A stretch of 64,000 bases of DNA, taken from NCBI GenBank assembly GCA_030248195.1, contig JASAND010030866.1, positions 1 to 64,000 on the forward strand, given 5' to 3'. The notes under the pieces were generated by a model that ran no database searches, was not told the origin of the DNA, and saw only the letters and a list, made by a program, of their open reading frames with translations. Made by a program: the position numbers and the translations under genes. Positions 58,413 to 64,000 of this stretch are shown piece by piece (positions within the stretch are counted from its first letter, which is position 1; each line of letters opens with the position of its first letter). Origin of the DNA: Trissonchulus latispiculum (Eukaryota; Nematoda; Enoplea; Enoplida; Ironidae).

Positions 58413-60068
58413 ATGAACCAGATCCAGATCCAGCAGAGTGCGATTGAGCAGCTACGCAAGCTCTCGCTGTTCCAGTTGCCCTATGTCCCGGCCGCCTCCG
58501 AGGACTTCCTGTATTTCCGAAGTGACTCCACGGAGTACACTTCCCTGTCCAACTTTGCTGCCCATCCGGGCAAAGATGTCAACAACCGGCCCATCATGAT
58601 CAGGCATCTAAAGAAGGATGGCCTGACCGCGGAGCACCACTATTGTGCCACACTGGCCAATCTAGCGGGTGCCTACAAAGGGGCCAAGGATCTCTACAGG
58701 AAGGAAACAGCCAAAGACGTCAAGAAGGATGGCAAGAGGATCATCAAGCTGGAACGCCTCTTGACCCATCCACATTCCCACCAGGTCTTGAAGACGCTGG
58801 TTATGGGTGGAGTGCTCTTCTCGAAGTACTCCATCCCATATTTCCAAAAGGAGCTGATGGCCACCGGTAACCGTCGGCTTATGGAGGCCACCGAGGATGC
58901 CTTTTGGGGCATCAATGCTGAACATCTGGACATCCGATGCCGGGAGTTCAAAACGTCGGAAGAGGCTACCAAGCGATGGGTAGCCACGAATTCAGAAACG
59001 TCCCTGGCCACCAACATCCTGGGCCAGTCGCTCGAATTCTTCCGGGCCTACTTCCAGAACCCGGAGGGGATGTATACCACGTCCCCTCGCGTGGTTATCA
59101 TCGGCGGGGCCATTCTGCAGAACAATCAGGTGGTCGATACCATCAAGGAAATTGCGGGCTGCACAGATCCGATTCTGCTGCCCATCCACATGGCCACACC
59201 CGTCCGGTGTATGCGGGTGGCCGTGGCCATCACGTCGCCGCTGCTAACGAAAATTCTGGTTATCCCAGAAAGCCGGGTGCAACCAGATGAGACGCCCGGC
59301 GTCGTCTATCAGCGCGAGGCCGAAAGGCTGAAGGAGTCGTTCGGCCAAAACCCGAAATATCAGGAGCCGTTCCCGATGGTGCGGGCGTTTCCCACCATCG
59401 TGTACGTGCATGATTGTGTGGACCCGACGGCCGAAATGAAGAAGGATCCAGCCTGGGCCTCTCTGATCTGGGGGTGCTACACCTTCAGACCAGATGGGAC
59501 CCACTTCCGGCCCCAGGATCCAATTGCCATCCCCAACGGCCAGACGTACGTGCTGAACTATGATAACTACCAGCGGGTGGCCGCTGCACTGAAGGCGCCT
59601 GACCTGCGGCGCCATAACTATCACGAGGCCCAGAAGAAACGGCCTCATGCCGACTCGCCGATTTTCCGGCCCCGGCATCCGTCATTGCCTGTTGCCGGAC
59701 CGTCCGGCTCATCCGAATCTGCTGGCCCTAGCCGGCGTCAGAAGAACCGCCGGCCTTCCCGACAAAACCGACGTGCTGGAAGAAATGATCGCTCCGAAGG
59801 GCAACGGAAGCCCTATGACCATCCGTCGCGCCAGCCGGCCCAACGCCACGGCCCCGTCGGCCGTCCCGCTTGGCAGCCTAACCCTGCCAACTCTACACGG
59901 AAGCCGGACCAGCGAACCGGCCCTGCGCCTCAGCAGAAAGAAGGCAACCACTGCCACTGTTGCCACTGTCCCAGGGCGTCTCTGCCCACGCCTGGGATGA
60001 AGAATCTGTCACTGGGACCGCCGCCAGAGAAGCGGCCCAGATCCAGCTACTCTCCGCCACGATTGTAA
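58413..60068 (+). CDS. ORF2: NADAR (YbiA-like) domain protein, 551 aa
   Basis: Starts at the ATG directly behind an acceptor-like TTTTAG. Residues about 30-175 match the NADAR/DUF1768 pattern: LSNF (45-48), AEHHYCATLA (73-82), LMATGNRRLMEATEDAFWGI (148-167). NADAR proteins act on N-glycosidic bonds of ribose-linked substrates in NAD/ADP-ribose or riboflavin-pathway metabolism. The helical insert between the motifs is longer than usual. Residues 190-400 form an unrecognised second domain (VVIIGGAIL, VRCMRVAVAITS, TFRPDGTHFRPQDP). The C-terminus is basic, Pro-rich and disordered, with a HCHCCHC cluster, suggesting nucleic-acid binding. No retroviral family is recognised, but the position between structural ORFs suggests an accessory gene of the same element. 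GC-richer than the surrounding DNA. Confidence 0.8.
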   Translation: MNQIQIQQSAIEQLRKLSLFQLPYVPAASEDFLYFRSDSTEYTSLSNFAAHPGKDVNNRPIMIRHLKKDGLTAEHHYCATLANLAGAYKGAKDLYRKETAKDVKKDGKRIIKLERLLTHPHSHQVLKTLVMGGVLFSKYSIPYFQKELMATGNRRLMEATEDAFWGINAEHLDIRCREFKTSEEATKRWVATNSETSLATNILGQSLEFFRAYFQNPEGMYTTSPRVVIIGGAILQNNQVVDTIKEIAGCTDPILLPIHMATPVRCMRVAVAITSPLLTKILVIPESRVQPDETPGVVYQREAERLKESFGQNPKYQEPFPMVRAFPTIVYVHDCVDPTAEMKKDPAWASLIWGCYTFRPDGTHFRPQDPIAIPNGQTYVLNYDNYQRVAAALKAPDLRRHNYHEAQKKRPHADSPIFRPRHPSLPVAGPSGSSESAGPSRRQKNRRPSRQNRRAGRNDRSEGQRKPYDHPSRQPAQRHGPVGRPAWQPNPANSTRKPDQRTGPAPQQKEGNHCHCCHCPRASLPTPGMKNLSLGPPPEKRPRSSYSPPRL

Positions 60069-60563
60069 CTGTATATAAATATGTTTGTATTGACAATATT
60101 GTTTGCTTATATATGTATAATTGTAAAATATATGTGTGCAGTGAAAGCCTGAAACAGGTTTCTGGGAGTTGTTTTATTATGAAAAGGAAGCGATTTTCCG
60201 CCCAAAAATATGAGTTATGAATATTTTCGTGTATACAAATCGCCAATATTGGTTACTAATTGCACCTTCCCTTGCTGCCATGAAGGTATAGACCAAAGGG
60301 AAATACTACGGAGTTGGTACTCTGTCAATACGAAGCCTCAATGCTTCAGTGATTAACACTAACTACGGAGTCGATACTCTGTCTACACGAAGCTGCCATG
60401 CTTCAGAAAATGAGAATAGCTACTGAGTCGGTACTCTATAGCACACAATTAGCAGTCCTTGAGTCGGTACTCTAATGACGCTAACGCAAATTGATGGCAG
60501 AATCAACAGATGTGCGATGACTTGGATAACAAATGTCATGTCATCATTTCAGGAACCACTAAG
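60069..60563 (+). promoter_or_regulatory. Structured gap between ORF2 and ORF3, with splice acceptor
   Basis: Hairpin series: GAGTTGGTACTC (60311-60322), GAAGC..GCTTC (60332-60347), GAGTCGATACTC (60368-60379), GAAGC..GCTTC (60389-60404), and GAGTCGGTACTC twice (60425-60436, 60461-60472). They share the core GT(C/T)G(A/G)TAC with the hairpins before ORF2. CATCATTTCAG at 60542-60552 is a good acceptor 11 nt before the favoured ORF3 ATG. Confidence 0.6.
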
Positions 60564-62051
60564 ATGTCGGATCAGCAAAACGTGGAATCAACCCCCAGAA
60601 GCTACTCCCCCTTGATGGAGGTAGCTAGCAATCCTGCCTTCAGGAACCCTATGACCTTGCCGGGACTTAGAGTCCCAATCCCTACCATGGCCGGGCGGCC
60701 AATCCGTTCCCGTGCTCCAGTACCAAACGTCCCTTTTGTGGGATTTCGGCCGTGTACGACGGCCCCCAAGGCTTCTAAGGTGGACGTGTGTCCACAATGT
60801 GGAGTCCCATTCGCGGCTCCAGGTCAGCTAAAGGCATCCACCACTTGCCCCGTTACAGTTCCCCATGCCGTGGGAAGGTATACCACTGTCACGGACCTCA
60901 ATGAACACGCTCATCACACCCCAGCATTTTACAATGCTGGTCGTCTACTGGATCTGATATCGTCGAGTAAGCCCTACCCCGCATCACTGATGCATCCGGG
61001 GTTCAAGGCTAAGTCCGATGAGGCGGGTTTACGCCTCCGTCTCACCGCCATCCAGTACAACAATTGCATTAAGGCCACCCCGGGGATGACACCTCACGAT
61101 CAAGTACAGTCTGCATTTCGCTACTTCTGGAAGCGACTCAATCTCACTGGATTCACGAGGGCTGACGAAGCCCTCTTCATCGTCGCTCTAGAACAGATGC
61201 GACAGGATATCATCCAGATTATCAACGACCCCAACTTCCGGGTGGAAGTTCCCCTGTTTCCGGAGCCACCCTTCGGGCCAGAGGCGCCCTACCCCACCCT
61301 CCGCAACCCTGGAAATTCTCGCAGCGAAACTCCCTCCTCTCCTGCATCTTCCACCCCCCAGTCGGAAAACACACCCTTTTCAGTCGGGGAGGATCGGAGT
61401 GATGGGGAAGGAGAGGAAGATGAAGATGAGGAATCGGAACCGGATGAAGAACCGACTCCAGCCACCCCGAGGTTCCGCGAAATCCGTACCCGGGTCTATA
61501 ACCCCCGGGTACCCTCCAACGTCGATTCCATAGTGCACGCCAACGCGCCCGATTGGCTGAAAGAGTACGCGAATGTGATCGTCACCCATGTCGAAGAGGA
61601 CCGCCTGCCCGCCAACCGTCAGCCGGCGGTCGGCGCGGAAATCTGTGTCGAAGGAGCTGTCCAGTCCTCATCTGAGGAGAGCGATTCGGATCTAGATCCG
61701 TTCCCTCCTGTGGACCTTCTGGAAGTTCCCCTGCTTCCAAGGGAGTGGAAGGACCACGTCCCTGCCTATGTCGAAAGGGAGCTAAAAGCGCTCCAAAGCT
61801 GTCTTGACCAGGAAATCATCCCGGTCGTAGAGTATTGGCGGCAGATTGGAGAATTGCGCATCCTCTGCCGACAGAAAGCCATTGCCTCCGTCAAACAGCA
61901 GCAGGCAGAGAACCTCTGCACCTGCCCGGAATGCCTCCCTCTGACTCCAGAGGAGAGGATGGAAAACTACCTGTGCCGTCTGTTGGACCTCCCCGAGCCC
62001 CACGATCACCCTGACATTCTTGAGGGTCCCCCTCCCCATCGGTGCAATTAG
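60564..62051 (+). CDS. ORF3: unrecognised 495-aa protein
   Basis: An in-frame ATG also exists at 60510, but the acceptor at 60552 makes ATG 60564 (MSDQQN) the likely start on a spliced mRNA. The sequence shows a Pro-rich N-terminus, a CPQCGVPF knuckle with a later CPVTVPH (possible metal site), and a helical central region (SAFRYFWKRLNLTGFTRADE, LEQMRQDIIQIINDPNF). An acidic stretch (EGEEDEDEESEPDEEP) follows, then a second helical segment (YVERELKALQSCLDQEIIPV) and a C-terminal CTCPECLPLTPEER. No family recognised. The capsid-like helical content and acidic region could fit a structural or regulatory accessory protein; this is inference. GC-rich and intact. Confidence 0.72.
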   Translation: MSDQQNVESTPRSYSPLMEVASNPAFRNPMTLPGLRVPIPTMAGRPIRSRAPVPNVPFVGFRPCTTAPKASKVDVCPQCGVPFAAPGQLKASTTCPVTVPHAVGRYTTVTDLNEHAHHTPAFYNAGRLLDLISSSKPYPASLMHPGFKAKSDEAGLRLRLTAIQYNNCIKATPGMTPHDQVQSAFRYFWKRLNLTGFTRADEALFIVALEQMRQDIIQIINDPNFRVEVPLFPEPPFGPEAPYPTLRNPGNSRSETPSSPASSTPQSENTPFSVGEDRSDGEGEEDEDEESEPDEEPTPATPRFREIRTRVYNPRVPSNVDSIVHANAPDWLKEYANVIVTHVEEDRLPANRQPAVGAEICVEGAVQSSSEESDSDLDPFPPVDLLEVPLLPREWKDHVPAYVERELKALQSCLDQEIIPVVEYWRQIGELRILCRQKAIASVKQQQAENLCTCPECLPLTPEERMENYLCRLLDLPEPHDHPDILEGPPPHRCN

Positions 62052-63060
62052 TATGTATATTCTGTATAGCGCTACCTTATTGGAAAACTATAAAAAGTTA
62101 TATTGTCAAAAAATCAAAAAAAATGTGTGTGTCATATACAAAAAGAACAAAAAATAATTGCTTGTTATCATGTGTATTTTAATGTCTAGTTATTGCTCCG
62201 CCTTTACCGAGGTACCATGGCCTCTCAAGGTTCAGGTGGAGCAATGGTTCTGTTTAATCAATTTTGTTCAAAATGTTCTGTTTCAGTGAATTGTATTGTA
62301 GTAATTGTAGCTGTAAAGAATAATTAATGTGCACTGTTGTATAGGATGACTTGTTTTGTTATTTGATTGTTTGGTCGTGGTTTGGGAAAAGGTCAGCGAT
62401 TTGACCTGGGACAAATAGGAAGAAGAATTAGCCAGCTTTGTACAGTCAGAGTAAGAAGTGTAGAGAGATGAGGAAGATAACTCAAAACGAGTATAATATT
62501 TAGTCAGATTGGTATTGCCCTGTTCACTGTTTGTTATGATTATTGTTGTATATTACTTGTACTTGTATTGTGTCATTGCTAAGCGGCTAGTACGTAAGAT
62601 TTCTGCACTGTGTATAGGCTTAGTAATTTGTAAATCTCGGTTGTTTGTTTTATCATTTGTTCTTGTTCTATTTGTTTATTACACGGTTTTTGTTTGTTGC
62701 TTATTGTGTTGCTTGTGACGGTTTCCTAAATGTAGCATTTCTAGTTTACGAAGAGTTTAGCGATTGGGATTAGTAATTAGAGACGGAAAAGCTAAGATCA
62801 CGCCCTATGAATCGGTTTGATGCATCTCTATTGTACTTGATGTTTTTGTTAATGGTTGTGTTTGTACCCTATCAGTTATTGAGGAAGGAGTTGAAAACGG
62901 GAATTGATGATTTGAACGAGGCAGACATAGAATAGTAATGAATCGGAAATGACTTGCAATATCGGTATTTTTGTCGTAAGGATTATATTGTTTGAAGAAT
63001 AATATGGAACGGAACCATTAAACAGTAACTGGTATTTTCGACATTTTTGATAAGGGACAA
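62052..63060 (+). other. Region downstream of ORF3, no gene seen
   Basis: AT-rich, non-coding. Contains a cruciform-like structure at 62192-62245: outer ATTGCTCC..GGAGCAAT, inner GAGG..CCTC around TACCATGG. TGTATAGCG occurs just after both the ORF1 and ORF3 stops (near 57451 and 62063). No RT or integrase follows within the window. Confidence 0.5.
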
Positions 63061-63081
63061 GGTATTCAGAAATAGGTTACG

Positions 63082-63189
63082 GCGTTCACACCGCGATTGG
63101 CAGAACGCCTGCGTTCACACCGCGATTGGCAGAACGCCCACGTTCACACCGCGATTGGCAGAACGTTAATAACAGGGCCGCGATTGGCC
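63082..63189 (+). repeat. Three 27-nt hairpin repeats plus a variant
   Basis: GCGTTC..GAACGC at 63082-63108 and 63111-63137, and ACGTTC..GAACGT at 63140-63166, all with interior ACACCGCGATTGGCA. A fourth, shorter one, GGCCGCGATTGGCC, is at 63176-63189. The third copy keeps pairing by a paired base change. Confidence 0.75.
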
Positions 63190-63291
63190 TCTAATCATGT
63201 AGTTTGTAGAATTTAGATCAGGAAAGATTTAGTGATTAGTTCATGCGAATTGAGGAGAAACCAGATAGAAGTTTAGGGAACTTTAGCAGTT

Positions 63292-63727
63292 CTGGGTAAA
63301 ACAGGGTAATCCCGCAGGGACCCCGCCCAGTAGAAGAGTCGTAGTGATAATCGCAGAAGATTTGTAGTGATCCTGGGTAAAACAGGGTAATCCCGCAGGG
63401 ACCCCGCCCAGCGGAAGAGTTGTAGTAATATCAGCAGAAGAGCTCGATAGAAGAGTTTTAGAGATAGTAGTCGAAGAGCGATAGTAATGTCTGGGTAACA
63501 CAGGGTAATCCCGCAGGGACCCCGCCCAGGATGAGTTGGAAGGAATATAGTAATGTCTGGGTAACACAGGGTAATCCCGCAGGGACCCCGCCCAGGATGA
63601 GTTGGAAGGAATATAGTAATGTCTGGGTAATACAGGGCAACCCCGCAGGGACCCCGCCCAGGGTAAGTAGGAAGAAGCGTAACGGTATCTGGGTAACACA
63701 GGGTAATCCCGCAGGGACCCCGCCCAG
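63292..63727 (+). repeat. Six copies of a 39-nt hairpin unit
   Basis: Units at 63292, 63373, 63491, 63557, 63623 and 63689, each exactly 39 nt, opening CTGGGTAA and closing CCCCGCCCAG. Inner GGGTAATCCC and GGGACCCC can form nested stems. Units 3-6 repeat with a 66-nt period. The fifth has GGGCAACCCC in place of GGGTAATCCC, keeping pairing. Frames across it are by-products of repetition. Confidence 0.8.
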
Positions 63728-64000
63728 GATAAGCAATGAGTTATAATTAGTAACGTCGGTTAGTAGTAGTACTCTGTAGGGGCCAAGATGGCCATAAGTG
63801 CTAGTGAATATGGAATAGGATGTAGTTAAGTAGCTTTAGATAATAATATAATAGTTATTGTTAAGTATTGAGAGTGATTACGAACTCACCGCACCGTACG
63901 CGAAACGCAAGCCTTTATCCGTCTTTCAGGAATTGATGTATTGATAGTCATGCAATTGATTGGTTAATGAACTGGTGAAGTGATGATAGTATCTTTGATA
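63728..64000. other. Window end, no gene seen
   Basis: AT-rich with no recognisable ORF. The element carrying ORFs 1-3 may continue beyond the window. Confidence 0.5.

Noticed and set aside
63292..63727. CRISPR-like regularly spaced repeats
   Set aside because: Eukaryotic context, hairpin units with variable and partly identical spacers, no cas genes.
57436..64000. Search for the missing RT/integrase of the second element
   Set aside because: No YxDD, RNase H or DDE motif in any frame up to the window end; absence beyond 64000 cannot be judged.

Overview
The window is AT-rich metazoan DNA. It has long introns with GT..AG sites, a classical cadherin with the non-chordate domain order (cadherin repeats, NCAD region, EGF/laminin-G, TM, catenin-binding tail), and many nested transposons. 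The domain order suggests an invertebrate bilaterian. I cannot name the phylum from sequence alone.

Region 1 (about 0.7-36.35 kb, + strand) is one complete classical cadherin gene. It has two alternative first exons (726-2170 and 3279-3895) with related 3' ends and the same splice phase, 16 shared exons, a pair of alternative exons of identical length (31369-31626 and 32194-32451) that each encode the end of the membrane helix plus a p120-catenin-type motif, and a last exon with the beta-catenin-binding tail, followed by a 1.6-kb 3' UTR. All joins were checked by phase. The isoforms are about 1,359 aa (exon 1b) and 1,444 aa (exon 1a from the inner ATG).

Region 2 is the transposon load inside the cadherin introns. 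It includes hAT-like elements with 8-bp duplications, a TTA-flanked Harbinger-like element nested in one of them, TTAA-flanked G-tract foldbacks, and a 6.8-kb rearranged Ty3/gypsy-type retroelement at 15.8-22.6 kb. That retroelement has lost its 5' half, which is replaced by an inverted copy of its own env/LTR end. Its surviving ORF runs RT-RNaseH-integrase-PWWP-env; a PWWP chromatin-reader domain on an integrase is one of the two most notable findings.

Region 3 (36.4-44.9 kb) is intergenic: a 3.7-kb foldback element, a tRNA-derived sequence and a 2.9-kb hAT-like element holding further nested repeats.

Region 4 (about 45.5 kb to the window end) looks like a large retrovirus-like element or locus with three long, GC-richer, intact ORFs on the + strand. 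ORF1 is a 2,475-aa gag-env-protease-gag polyprotein with no reverse transcriptase or integrase. ORF2 is a 551-aa protein with an N-terminal NADAR (YbiA-like) domain. ORF3 encodes an unrecognised protein of 495 aa. ORF2 and ORF3 sit directly behind good splice acceptors, and two related upstream leader modules end in GGTAAGG-type donors, so the downstream ORFs are probably expressed by splicing. The leader, both inter-ORF gaps and the 3' region are packed with short hairpins, several with compensatory base changes, which suggests conserved RNA structure. This combination is the best candidate here for an undescribed system.
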